Below, piece after piece: positions 9,761-18,048 of a DNA stretch of 64,000 nt (positions are counted from its first letter, which is position 1; each line of letters opens with the position of its first letter). The DNA comes from Coprobacillus sp. CAG:605 (lineage in GTDB: Bacteria; Bacillota_I; Bacilli_A; RF39; UBA660). The notes beneath the pieces were generated by a model. The model was given only the letters and a program-made list of their open reading frames with translations, ran no database searches and had not been told where the DNA came from. The DNA is taken from the NCBI GenBank assembly GCA_000433255.1, contig HF998225.1:1-64000 (forward strand), in the 5' to 3' direction. A program made the translations under genes and the position numbers.

Positions 9761-9784
9761 TAACAAACGAAAGAAGGTTTATCT

Positions 9785-10612
9785 ATGTTAGATTGTCTTA
9801 TGGATGGTATTTTAGATACTTTTAAAACAATTCCCTATCTATTTATCGCATTTTATATTATCGAATTCTTAGAGCACAAAATTAATTCTAATAAAATTAT
9901 TAATCAAGCCGGCCGTCTTGGCCCCCTACTTGGTTCCCTTTTAGGAATGATTCCTCAATGCGGTTTTTCTGCCCTTGCCACTAACCTATATACAACCCGC
10001 ATTATCACATTAGGCACTTTAATATCCGTATATCTTGCTACCAGTGATGAAATGCTTCCAATCATGCTATCTTCTAATGTCCCCATAAAAACCATAATTC
10101 CCATTCTTACTATCAAAGTTTTAATCGGTATAATTTGTGGCTTTACTATCGACTTTATCTTACGTAAAAAAGCCACCCAACCACACGCCAACTATTCTTT
10201 ATGTAAAGAAGAACATTGTCATTGTGAAACATCATATCTAAAATCAAGCTTAGAACACACCATAAATATCTCCTTATTTATCTTAGCAGTCAATATCATC
10301 CTAAACTTAGTATTCCATTATGGCTTAGAAACATACTTAAATACCATATTACTAGATAACAAAATTCTTGGGCCAATCATTCTAAGTCTTATTGGCTTAA
10401 TACCTAACTGTGCTTCATCAATAGTAATCACAAAACTATACCTTGCCTCTTCCATAACCTTTGGTTCCCTTATTGCAGGCCTTCTTACCAACAGTGGCAT
10501 TGGTATCTTAGTCCTATTTAAATCTAATAAAAACATTAAAGAAAACTTAACCATTTTAGGTATTTTATACCTAATTGGTATTATCTTCGGTATTATAATT
10601 AATTTTATTTAA
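9785..10612 (+). CDS. ArsP_2-type heavy-metal exporter / putative manganese transporter
   Basis: Seen: 275 residues with about eight hydrophobic segments arranged as two related halves. The first half carries GMIPQCGFS and the second GLIPNCASS, the paired G-x-I-P-x-C signature of PF11449 permeases. The halves are joined by a hydrophilic loop with a metal-binding-like cluster (EEHCHCE). Known: this family is annotated as arsenic efflux or putative manganese transporter; the true substrate is not settled. The start ATG 9785 follows GAAGG. Rubrerythrin is next on the same strand with its own promoter, so metal or redox stress is a shared theme by inference. Confidence 0.82.
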   Translation: MLDCLMDGILDTFKTIPYLFIAFYIIEFLEHKINSNKIINQAGRLGPLLGSLLGMIPQCGFSALATNLYTTRIITLGTLISVYLATSDEMLPIMLSSNVPIKTIIPILTIKVLIGIICGFTIDFILRKKATQPHANYSLCKEEHCHCETSYLKSSLEHTINISLFILAVNIILNLVFHYGLETYLNTILLDNKILGPIILSLIGLIPNCASSIVITKLYLASSITFGSLIAGLLTNSGIGILVLFKSNKNIKENLTILGILYLIGIIFGIIINFI

Positions 10613-10617
10613 AACCC

Positions 10618-10645
10618 TTGCTAAATCTTTTTTCTTTGATATAAT
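10618..10645 (+). promoter_or_regulatory. Promoter of the rubrerythrin gene
   Basis: TTGCTA (10618-10623), 16 bases, extended -10 TGA-TATAAT (10640-10645). I saw no convincing PerR or Fur box next to it. Confidence 0.7.
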
Positions 10646-10691
10646 TAATTTGTCATTACCATACGTAGTGACTTAGAAAAGAGGTAATACT

Positions 10692-11231
10692 ATGGAACTT
10701 AAAGGTAGTAAAACAGAACAAAATTTAATGGCTGCTTTTGCTGGTGAATCTCAAGCTCGTAATAAATATACTTATTATGCTTCTAAAGCCAGAAAAGAAG
10801 GTTATGAACAAATAGCTGAAATATTTGAAGAAACAGCTAATAACGAAAAAGAGCATGCTAAAATGTGGTTCAAAGAACTTCACAATGGAACAATTCCCGA
10901 AACTTTAGAAAACCTAAAAGACGCCGCGGCTGGTGAAAACTACGAATATACTGATATGTATGTTGATTTTGCTAAAACAGCTCGTGAAGAAGGCTTTGAA
11001 CGTCTAGCTAAACTTTTTGAAAGCGTTGCTGAAATTGAACGCCATCATGAAGAAAGATATCTAAAATTAGTTGAAAATATTGAAGAAGGTATCGTATTCT
11101 CAAGAGACGACGAAAGAATTTGGCAATGTCGTAACTGTGGACATATCGTAATTGGTAAATATGCCCCAGAAGTTTGTCCAGTATGTAAACATCCAAAATC
11201 ATACTTTGAAATCAAAAAAGAAAACTATTAA
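10692..11231 (+). CDS. rbr: Rubrerythrin
   Basis: Seen: 179 residues. The ferritin-like four-helix part (about 1-140) has the ExxH-type di-iron ligands, including an NEKEHA and an EIERHHE motif. The C-terminal rubredoxin domain has CRNCG and [11 protein letters not shown]. Known: it reduces hydrogen peroxide in the cytoplasm of anaerobes using electrons passed through the rubredoxin iron. Full length, with a strong promoter and terminator, so it is probably monocistronic. It supports an anaerobic or microaerobic lifestyle. Confidence 0.97.
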   Translation: MELKGSKTEQNLMAAFAGESQARNKYTYYASKARKEGYEQIAEIFEETANNEKEHAKMWFKELHNGTIPETLENLKDAAAGENYEYTDMYVDFAKTAREEGFERLAKLFESVAEIERHHEERYLKLVENIEEGIVFSRDDERIWQCRNCGHIVIGKYAPEVCPVCKHPKSYFEIKKENY

Positions 11232-11257
11232 AAAAAGGCCCTAAAAAGCCTTTTTTT
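11231..11257 (+). terminator. Terminator of rubrerythrin
   Basis: A 9-bp stem (11231-11239 with 11248-11256) begins at the last base of the stop codon and leads into a run of T. Confidence 0.9.
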
Positions 11258-11264
11258 CATACAC

Positions 11265-11290
11265 AAAAACTACTAGAGCCTTCCTAGTAG
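11265..11290 (-). terminator. Terminator of the YtxH gene
   Basis: A 7-bp stem CTACTAG (11270-11276 with 11284-11290), followed on the minus strand by TTTTTG. Confidence 0.75.
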
Positions 11291-11303
11291 TCTAAAACAA
11301 AAA

Positions 11304-11699
11304 TTATTTTTCTAACTTAGCTAAAGCTGCTTCAGTTACATCGATAGCTTTTAATCTAATTTGCTCTACAGCATCTTCTAATACTGGAGTACCTTTTTCT
11401 TTAACATAATTAGCTAAAGATTCTATACTATCTTGAACTTGATTAGCTTTCTTCTTCGCTGCCTTTAAGACTTTTTCCATACTAAGTTCATCTAATTCTT
11501 TCTTAATCTTCTTAATATTTTTATCAACGTATTTCTTTACATCTTCCGGTTTTAAAGCCTTAACTTTATTAGATAAATTATCTAAAGCTTTCATTAAATC
11601 CTCTCTAGTTTCCTTACCAGACTTAGGAGCAAATAAAACCCCTAATGCTGCCCCAGCAGCTAAACCAGCAACACCTGCAGCAACTGTACTTTTCTTCAT
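11304..11699 (-). CDS. YtxH-domain protein
   Basis: Seen: 131 residues from ATG 11699. An upstream in-frame ATG at 11705 sits only one base after GAAGG, so the later one is better spaced. An N-terminal Gly/Ala-rich segment (residues 5-25) leads into the family motif LFAPKSGKETR, then about 90 residues of Lys-rich amphipathic helix. Known: YtxH-like proteins are small general-stress or envelope proteins of Bacillota; the biochemical role is unclear. Convergent with rubrerythrin, each with its own terminator. Confidence 0.85.
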   Translation of the reverse strand: MKKSTVAAGVAGLAAGAALGVLFAPKSGKETREDLMKALDNLSNKVKALKPEDVKKYVDKNIKKIKKELDELSMEKVLKAAKKKANQVQDSIESLANYVKEKGTPVLEDAVEQIRLKAIDVTEAALAKLEK

Positions 11700-12001
11700 A
11701 TACATACCTTCTTTCTATTTATACTAACATTATACTATATTTTTATTAAAGGTTATAACTTAATTTTTTATAACTGTAAACCTTCAAACCAGTAATGAAC
11801 CTTAGTTCATCATTTATATTATATCCAACATAAAAAAATATATGCAAAATAACTCTTATATATACAAAGATATTAATAAACAACAAACTTCAATAAAACG
11901 TTATATTTTGTAAACAATCTCTTAGTTTTCATAAAAAGCACATTTAATTAATTTTTACTTTTCCTATAGATAATGATATAATACTTCTATGAGGAGTGCC
12001 T
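11700..12001. other. Intergenic region between divergent YtxH and DUF5662 genes
   Basis: About 300 AT-rich bases. A TATAAT-like element for the YtxH direction lies near 11733. A 16-base inverted repeat at 11795-11810 holds the core GAAC-CTTA-GTTC, the arrangement of a Gram-positive LexA box. The promoter for the rightward gene is at 11954-11982. No convincing gene or structured RNA was seen. Confidence 0.5.
11954..11982 (+). promoter_or_regulatory. Promoter of the DUF5662-lipoprotein operon
   Basis: TTTACT (11954-11959), 17 bases, extended -10 TGA-TATAAT (11977-11982). Confidence 0.65.
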
Positions 12002-12562
12002 ATGAAATGGATAATGAACTTTTTTGGACATCTACACACAATAAATAAACATCGTTTTAAAGTATTCATTCTTTGTTGCAAGGCCGGAATACCTATTCAA
12101 GGACTACTCCATGATTTATCTAAATACAGTCCCACTGAATTTTTTGAAGGCGTTAAATTCTATGCCAAAGGTAACTACTCCCCTATCTTGAACGCCAAAA
12201 AAGAAGTCGGCTACTCCAAAGCATGGCTCCACCATAAAGGTAGAAATAAGCATCATCATGAATATTGGTTTGACTACGCCGCACCCCTAAAAGCTCCCGT
12301 TATTCCCTTCAAATATTGCGAAGAAATGATATGCGACATGATAGCGGCCTCTAAAACTTACCAACATAAAAAATATACTGATATGTCAGCCTATTATTAT
12401 TGGAATAAAACCCGTGATAACGCCATGATAAATCGCAAAATCCAAGGCTTCATAACCGAAACTTTAGAACTTCTAGGTGTCCATGGAGAAAAAGTAGTAA
12501 TCAATAAAAAATATTTAAAGAAAATATATGACAAACACGTTAACAAAGGAAAAGGTGATTAA
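12002..12562 (+). CDS. DUF5662 family protein (HD-like)
   Basis: Seen: 186 residues from ATG 12002. An in-frame GTG at 11996 lies inside the GAGGAG ribosome site and is unlikely. Family motifs are HDLSKYSPTEF (near 39-49) and a His-rich stretch, HHKGRNKHHHEYW, further on; the His/Asp pattern looks like a metal site. No signal or membrane segment. Known: DUF5662 proteins are widespread in gut Bacillota and have no settled function. First gene of a three-gene unit; the next gene starts 1 base after its stop. Confidence 0.8.
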   Translation: MKWIMNFFGHLHTINKHRFKVFILCCKAGIPIQGLLHDLSKYSPTEFFEGVKFYAKGNYSPILNAKKEVGYSKAWLHHKGRNKHHHEYWFDYAAPLKAPVIPFKYCEEMICDMIAASKTYQHKKYTDMSAYYYWNKTRDNAMINRKIQGFITETLELLGVHGEKVVINKKYLKKIYDKHVNKGKGD

Positions 12563-12563
12563 A

Positions 12564-13493
12564 ATGAAAAATATAGCAAATGAACTTAAAGGAGACGCTA
12601 AATACTGTGGTGAAAACATATTCGCTGGAACTCTAAACCAAAAAAATTATCTTTTAAAATATGATAATCAGTCCCTCGTATTTAATATCTACTATAATGT
12701 AGTTCTAACCGAAGAAGAAACAACTACTCTAACAAAAAAAGTAAAAAAAATTAATAAAAACATCATTATTAAATATAAAAACTCTAACTTAAATATCGTT
12801 GGTAGTTGTAATTCTAAAAAAGAACTTTCTGCCTTAGCAAACCCTATTATCGAAGAAATAAGTACTTATCTTAGTGAAACTAAAAAAGAAGAAGTATGCA
12901 AACATTGTAAACAGCCAAAAAAATTATACTTAGTCAATAATGACGGTGAAATTTGTTATTTATGTAATGATTGTTACAATGAATATCTTAAAGAAGCTAA
13001 ATTTAAAGTTGAAAGTTCTAAAAAAAGTAAGCAAAATACCATTTTAGGTATTATCGGGGCCCTAATTGGTACCATTCCTGGGATTCTTTCTTGGTTCTTC
13101 CTAGGATTTCTTAATATCGAAAATGGCCTTGCCGCTATCATAATTGCCATAGGAGCCTCTCTCGGTTTCAAATGGCTTGGTAAAAACATGAAAACATCTG
13201 GCATGATTATCTCCATTGCTATTGCCCTAATAACCATCTTTGTAGCTCATGAACTAAATTGTACTTATTATATCTATAAATTATATAAACAAGACTACAT
13301 GATTTCCCTATGGGATGCCTACAAATCTATTCCTTATTATCTAAATACCATAAGTGATTTCAAAAAAATGTTTATCAACCAACTAATTTCCGGTTATATC
13401 TTATCTATTACGGGAATATTCAGTGCCTATAGTCTTCACCGTCAAAGCATTTATACATGTGATATCAAAAAAATAGGAGGTAAAAATGAATAA
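12564..13493 (+). CDS. Zinc-knuckle membrane protein of unknown function
   Basis: Seen: 309 residues from ATG 12564, which follows AAAGGTGATT. The frame is open 36 bases further upstream, but that would overlap DUF5662 without a better ribosome site. Residues 1-110 are soluble. A CKHCK ... CYLCNDC set suggests a zinc knuckle near 115-145. Three to four hydrophobic segments follow between about 170 and 300. I do not recognise the family. Middle gene of the DUF5662 unit, overlapping the lipoprotein gene by 8 bases, so translation is probably coupled. Confidence 0.75.
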   Translation: MKNIANELKGDAKYCGENIFAGTLNQKNYLLKYDNQSLVFNIYYNVVLTEEETTTLTKKVKKINKNIIIKYKNSNLNIVGSCNSKKELSALANPIIEEISTYLSETKKEEVCKHCKQPKKLYLVNNDGEICYLCNDCYNEYLKEAKFKVESSKKSKQNTILGIIGALIGTIPGILSWFFLGFLNIENGLAAIIIAIGASLGFKWLGKNMKTSGMIISIAIALITIFVAHELNCTYYIYKLYKQDYMISLWDAYKSIPYYLNTISDFKKMFINQLISGYILSITGIFSAYSLHRQSIYTCDIKKIGGKNE

Positions 13494-14049
13494 AAACTTA
13501 AAAAAATGCATCCTTGCAGTAGGTATACTAACAACAACCTGTGCCTGCTCCCTACCATTTCAAAGTAGCAAATATCCTGCTTGGTCTACAAACGGCATCA
13601 TTGATTACGAAGAAGTCAATGGTAAAAAAACTAATGGTTGGCAAGGCCTTACTATGAACGATACTGCCCATACAGCCCTTTTTGATATCGAAGTTCTAGA
13701 CGCCAAAGAAGTCCTAGAATACGCTTCAGTTAAACCTAGTGAGAATACCAAACTTATACTAGCTAAAATCGCTGTTACTAATATCTCCCAAGAAAAACAA
13801 TACCTTTCTAAAGAAGACTTTCCTCTTATGTGGAACTTACAAAACAACGAAGCTTCCTACGTTTACTCTAAAGACCCTGTAACATCTGAAATGTTAAAAG
13901 ATAACCTTATAGTACCTGTAAACGAAACCGTCACCTTTAATACTCTATATGAAATTGATAAAAACATCTCTAAACCATATGCTATATTCTATGGAGAAAA
14001 AGATAGTAAAAACAACGAAGGTAATTCCTTCTATATCTACCTTAAATAG
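13486..14049 (+). CDS. Lipoprotein with DUF4352-like immunoglobulin-type domain
   Basis: Seen: 187 residues. Basic N terminus, hydrophobic core, and a Cys in T-C-A-C that fits a lipobox. The mature part has the pattern of DUF4352-like domains: a short N-terminal strand, then a block like KLILAKIAVTNIS, where a 'long-lived partner' strand meets a residue set for Ig-like packing. Known: such domains occur in Gram-positive lipoproteins and telomere-unrelated envelope proteins without a fixed role. Last gene of the unit; its stop overlaps a terminator. Confidence 0.7.
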   Translation: MNKNLKKCILAVGILTTTCACSLPFQSSKYPAWSTNGIIDYEEVNGKKTNGWQGLTMNDTAHTALFDIEVLDAKEVLEYASVKPSENTKLILAKIAVTNISQEKQYLSKEDFPLMWNLQNNEASYVYSKDPVTSEMLKDNLIVPVNETVTFNTLYEIDKNISKPYAIFYGEKDSKNNEGNSFYIYLK

Positions 14050-14075
14050 TATCTACAACCTAGATACTTTTTTTA
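14048..14075 (+). terminator. Terminator of the DUF5662-lipoprotein operon
   Basis: A perfect 8-bp stem (14048-14055 with 14061-14068), 5-base loop, then seven T. It overlaps the stop codon. Confidence 0.9.
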
Positions 14076-14079
14076 AGTC

Positions 14080-14110
14080 AAAAAAACAACTATAGATGTT
14101 CTATAATTGT
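14080..14110 (-). terminator. Terminator of the 14090-16345 unit, overlapping the stop
   Basis: A 10-bp stem with one wobble pair (14086-14095 with 14101-14110), followed on the minus strand by seven T. Confidence 0.85.
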
Positions 14111-14374
14111 TAAATTTTTATTTAATTTTTCAATTAAATCTTCTTTATCATACTTATTAAATATTTCACTAAATAACTTAGGATCCATTAAAAACATATC
14201 ATAATAATTCTTAAAAATATTATCTATATTACTAACACCAAGATCTTTTAAAAACGAAATATTCTTACTAACTAACTTTTGCTCTTTTTCCAATTCCTCT
14301 AATATAACCTTAGGAACATTATCATTTAGATACATAATAGTATCATTATCAAAATATTTATTTAAAAATTCCAT
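14090..14374 (-). CDS. Small helical protein of unknown function
   Basis: Seen: 94 residues, all-helical in appearance and acidic, no membrane segment. It follows the 654-residue repeat protein by six bases and takes its ribosome site (AAGGG) from the end of that gene, so the two are an operon. Its leucine/asparagine-rich helices resemble the helical repeats of its neighbour, which suggests a detached repeat unit or an interacting partner. No known family recognised. Confidence 0.65.
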   Translation of the reverse strand: MEFLNKYFDNDTIMYLNDNVPKVILEELEKEQKLVSKNISFLKDLGVSNIDNIFKNYYDMFLMDPKLFSEIFNKYDKEDLIEKLNKNLTIIEHL

Positions 14375-14380
14375 ATTATC

Positions 14381-16345
14381 TTACCCTTCAATCATTTGAA
14401 TATATTGGTTCATCTCTTCTAAAGATTGATGAGAATTATAAAGCATCGCAAGCATCATCATATCCTTATCACTAATAGAAGAATTATTTACTAAATACAT
14501 TAAATTTCTCTTAACATTATTAATTGAATATAACATATTGGCAATAACATAAACATCCCCATTCATTGTAAAGATATTATTTATTTGATTTACAATACTA
14601 TTATATTTAAAATAAGCCTCATCATTACTTGCATTATCCCCACTAACATAATTATCTGAGTTATAGAACTTATCTAATAATTCAATATATTCCTTACCAA
14701 CAATTTGACTTAAATTATCATTATTAATCTTATTAGTAACTACACTATTTAAATCTAACTTTTTCTCTACAAGTTCATCAAGTAACTTCTTATCATAAAT
14801 AAATGCACGATAATATACTTTATCATTCTTTGCTTCATAATAAGGTATACCATTTGCCTTACAAAATAATATTCTTTCTAAAATATCTTTACAATTACAT
14901 GCTAACACTGAAACATCACTACGAATAAATTCTTCCTCACCATATTCTAGTAATAAATCAATATTTTCTACTAACTTTTTAGGATCCATAGCAAGTACCT
15001 TTAATGCTAACTTACTATTATTCTTTCTCAAATCAAATTTATAATTCTTTAAAGTTTCTAAGTTTGTTTTAAAATCAACTGGTAATGTTAAATATAATGT
15101 TGCACTAAATTTTTCTAATTCACTACCATCTAATTCATAACCATAATTATTTAAAGTATCTAAATTAGCAGTAAAATTTGTAATTCCACTCTTATAAGCC
15201 AGTAAAGGAACCTTCTTTAAATCAACACCATATTCATTTAAAATATTAATCATCATTTCAAAATCAGTCTTTGTATAATTGCTTAAAAGATTATCAACTA
15301 ACTTTATATCATCGTCAGCCTTACCAATACCACGTAATAACTCTAAAGCTTCTTCTTCAGTTAACTTATCACTTGTAACTTCTTCTGTTTTCTTAGTTTC
15401 TTCTACTTTGTTTTCTTCTAAAGAATTATCAAAAGTATGATCCAACTCATCCAATGATATTGGAGCATTCTCTTCATCTAATTTTAAATCATCAGTAAAT
15501 ACTTCGTCATTATCTAAAACATTTAAAGTATCTTCTTTTTCTTCAAGTACTACAGCCTCATCTTCCTTAGCTTCTTCTACCTTTGAATCTTCTTTTACAT
15601 CTTCATGACTTTCTTCTAATTTGCTAGTTTTCTCTTTCTTAGAAACATCTGCATTCATCATACTATCAATAGTTTGTTTAAAAATATCATCATTAATATC
15701 ATCTAACTTACTATCTTTAAAGAATGGTATCAACTCTTCTTCAGGGAACATCACTAACTTAGCAGCAGCCTTCGCATCATTATCATCAAAACCAACATTT
15801 TTTAAAACACTAACAACTTCATCCCTAGTTTTATTAACATCACCACTACGTGATAATTGAACTAACTCAATTAATCGCTTTTGATTTTGAATAGCTTCAC
15901 TTATTCTTATTCCTAGTTCACTAATTGAATCTTCACACTCTAAAATTTCTTTCTTATTTTTTTCAACTTCATTAGTTAAATCTTCAATTTTCTTATCTCT
16001 TTTATTAATTTGAAGAGGCAACTTAGTATTCATTTTATCTAAATCAGTATCTGGATCAAAAGCTAAATTTAATACATTGATCAAATCTTTAAATTCGTCA
16101 GTTCTTAAATTACTTAAAGCATTAGAAAGCTTACGACATTGAGTTTCTAAACTTTCAACCTCAGTTTTAATCTCTACAATCTTCTTATTGTCTGTATCAA
16201 CTACAGCTTCTTTTTTAGCTTTCTTCTTTTCACTTTTTTCTTTTTTATTGTTTAAATCAACTAAAATAGTGGACTCTTCGCCCATTAAATTATCTAATCT
16301 TTCTAAAATAGTTAATGATGTACCGCTTATAATTGTATCATCCAT
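14381..16345 (-). CDS. Large coiled-coil and helical-repeat protein (mTERF-like pattern)
   Basis: Seen: 654 residues from ATG 16345 (an in-frame GTG at 16354 overlaps AGGAG). Residues 15-165 are Lys/Glu-rich coiled coil. A small helical domain near 170-225 (DEVVSVLKNVGFDD...) looks like a UBA-type or helical hairpin. An acidic linker runs to about 325. Then come five or more repeats of about 35 residues with the pattern 'L-x-x-Y/N-x-x-L ... N-L-x-x-L-x-x-Y-G-x-x-L', which recalls mTERF-type helical repeats. No signal peptide or membrane segment. Inference: a cytoplasmic scaffold or nucleic-acid-binding solenoid. I do not know a named homologue. Confidence 0.65.
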   Translation of the reverse strand: MDDTIISGTSLTILERLDNLMGEESTILVDLNNKKEKSEKKKAKKEAVVDTDNKKIVEIKTEVESLETQCRKLSNALSNLRTDEFKDLINVLNLAFDPDTDLDKMNTKLPLQINKRDKKIEDLTNEVEKNKKEILECEDSISELGIRISEAIQNQKRLIELVQLSRSGDVNKTRDEVVSVLKNVGFDDNDAKAAAKLVMFPEEELIPFFKDSKLDDINDDIFKQTIDSMMNADVSKKEKTSKLEESHEDVKEDSKVEEAKEDEAVVLEEKEDTLNVLDNDEVFTDDLKLDEENAPISLDELDHTFDNSLEENKVEETKKTEEVTSDKLTEEEALELLRGIGKADDDIKLVDNLLSNYTKTDFEMMINILNEYGVDLKKVPLLAYKSGITNFTANLDTLNNYGYELDGSELEKFSATLYLTLPVDFKTNLETLKNYKFDLRKNNSKLALKVLAMDPKKLVENIDLLLEYGEEEFIRSDVSVLACNCKDILERILFCKANGIPYYEAKNDKVYYRAFIYDKKLLDELVEKKLDLNSVVTNKINNDNLSQIVGKEYIELLDKFYNSDNYVSGDNASNDEAYFKYNSIVNQINNIFTMNGDVYVIANMLYSINNVKRNLMYLVNNSSISDKDMMMLAMLYNSHQSLEEMNQYIQMIEG

Positions 16346-16523
16346 GCTAACCACTCCTCTATTCTGTAAACATTATATCAAATTAAATTTCTAATGTAAA
16401 TTATAAATTTTGTCTTTCTTAGGGTTTTAGTCTCTTTAGAAAAATTACTTGTCATCTTACTTTGATATTTACGTAAATTTACTTTACCTCTTTACACTTT
16501 ATCAAATTAATGGCAAGATAACC

Positions 16524-16547
16524 AAAAAGGCATTAATCTCTAACACC
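16524..16547 (-). terminator. Terminator of the importer operon, overlapping the permease stop
   Basis: A 7-bp stem with two wobble pairs (16529-16535 with 16541-16547), followed on the minus strand by TTTTTGG. Confidence 0.7.
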
Positions 16548-17321
16548 TTTATATTTTTCTATTAAAGAAATTGGTTTATACAAAACATAAGAAAGCACCA
16601 CTAAAATCAAAACTCCCGCCAATACTAAATCTAAATTAAACACCTGAGTACCATAAATTATTAAATACCCAACCCCTTCTTTACTAACTAAAAATTCACC
16701 CATAATTACCCCAATAAAACTCATCGAAATATTTAACTTCAAACTAGAAATAATACTATTAATACTACTTGGAATAACCAAATACCATAAAGTCTTAATC
16801 TTCGAAGCCCCAAACGACTTAAACAACAATAAATGATTACTGCTAACCTTCCTAAAACCCGTATAAATGGTTATAACACTAACAATCAAATTAATAAGCA
16901 AAGCCATTATTATAACGGACTTAATATTCGCACCACACCATATCAAAATAAGCGGCCCAATAGCAACCTTTGGCAAAGAATTTAACATCGTAATAAAAGG
17001 ATCAAAAATCTTATAAACCATATCAAAAGAATAAAAGATAATTGCCAAAATCATACTAAGTATAAAACCTACCCCAAACGATATCAAAACTTCTTTCAAA
17101 GTAACCCAAATGTGTTGAAACAAATTATCCTTTACATACAACTCCATAATAACTTTAACAATCTTACTTGGTGCCGAAAAAATAAAAGCATTAATAATCT
17201 TTCTATCACTTAAATACTCCCATAACCCTAAAAATATTAAAACCAACAAAACTTGGATACTAAAAACAATAACCTTTTTCCTTTTATATTTTCTAACATA
17301 ATTCTTTTGTTCAAGACTCAT
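16533..17321 (-). CDS. ABC importer permease, TauC/SsuC family
   Basis: Seen: 262 residues from ATG 17321; a TTG start at 17330 is possible but weaker. About six membrane segments. The EAA loop, which docks on the ATPase, is recognisable around 'FGASKIKTLWYLVIPSSI'. Known: this BPD-type permease family imports sulfonates, nitrate, bicarbonate or thiamine precursors. It overlaps the ATPase gene by 11 bases, as in coupled translation. The substrate cannot be told from sequence. Confidence 0.88.
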   Translation of the reverse strand: MSLEQKNYVRKYKRKKVIVFSIQVLLVLIFLGLWEYLSDRKIINAFIFSAPSKIVKVIMELYVKDNLFQHIWVTLKEVLISFGVGFILSMILAIIFYSFDMVYKIFDPFITMLNSLPKVAIGPLILIWCGANIKSVIIMALLINLIVSVITIYTGFRKVSSNHLLLFKSFGASKIKTLWYLVIPSSINSIISSLKLNISMSFIGVIMGEFLVSKEGVGYLIIYGTQVFNLDLVLAGVLILVVLSYVLYKPISLIEKYKGVRD

Positions 17322-18048
17322 AATTATCAAGTTCCTTCCATATCACATCATAATAGTCCATAAACTTCTTATCTCTTCTTCTAATAAGTGGCTCCATATC
17401 CATATTAACTTCAAATATTTTCTTAACATGAGCAGGTCTTTTAGATAGTATAATAATTCTTGATGCTAAACTTAAAGCCTCAGCCAAATCATGTGTTACC
17501 ATAATTGCACTCTTACCCTCATTTTTTATAATATGATAAACATCATTACTAACATTTAATCTCGTTTGATAATCTAAAGCACTAAAAGGTTCATCAAGTA
17601 ATAAAATATCAGGTTTTAACGCCAAAGTCCTAATTAACGCTACCCTTTGTTTCATTCCCCCTGATAAACTACTAGGATACTTATCTCTAAAATCCCATAA
17701 ATCATATTTTTTTAACAAATTATCCACTACTAAAGTATAATCTTCATTTAATAAATTCTTTATCTTAAGCCCAAGCAAAGCATTATCTCTAATCGTTAAC
17801 CACGGAAGCAAGCAATCAGTCTGCAACATATACCCTATACTTTTATCACTCTTAATAACACCTTTATAATCACTAACTAATCCCGAAAGTATCGATAAAA
17901 GAGTTGACTTACCACAGCCAGAAGATCCAACTATCGCAATAAACTCTTTATCTTTTAAATTAAAACTAACATTCGAAATAGCTTCAATTTCACCTTCCAA
18001 AGTATGATATTTCTTAGATAAATTTTTAACTTCTAAGATATTACTCAT
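17311..18048 (-). CDS. ABC importer ATPase, TauB/SsuB family
   Basis: Seen: 245 residues with Walker A GSSGCGKST, Q-loop, signature LSGGMKQR, Walker B ILLLDEPF and H-loop MVTHD. The 'SALD' after Walker B is the usual D-loop of this family. Known: it energises the TauC/SsuC permease. Its start overlaps the end of the substrate-binding protein gene by 8 bases. With the two neighbours it makes a complete three-gene importer. Confidence 0.92.
   Translation of the reverse strand: MSNILEVKNLSKKYHTLEGEIEAISNVSFNLKDKEFIAIVGSSGCGKSTLLSILSGLVSDYKGVIKSDKSIGYMLQTDCLLPWLTIRDNALLGLKIKNLLNEDYTLVVDNLLKKYDLWDFRDKYPSSLSGGMKQRVALIRTLALKPDILLLDEPFSALDYQTRLNVSNDVYHIIKNEGKSAIMVTHDLAEALSLASRIIILSKRPAHVKKIFEVNMDMEPLIRRRDKKFMDYYDVIWKELDNYES

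Noticed and set aside
11852..11925. Possible 23-codon reading frame in the YtxH-DUF5662 gap
   Set aside because: No ribosome site, very AT-rich, no recognisable product.
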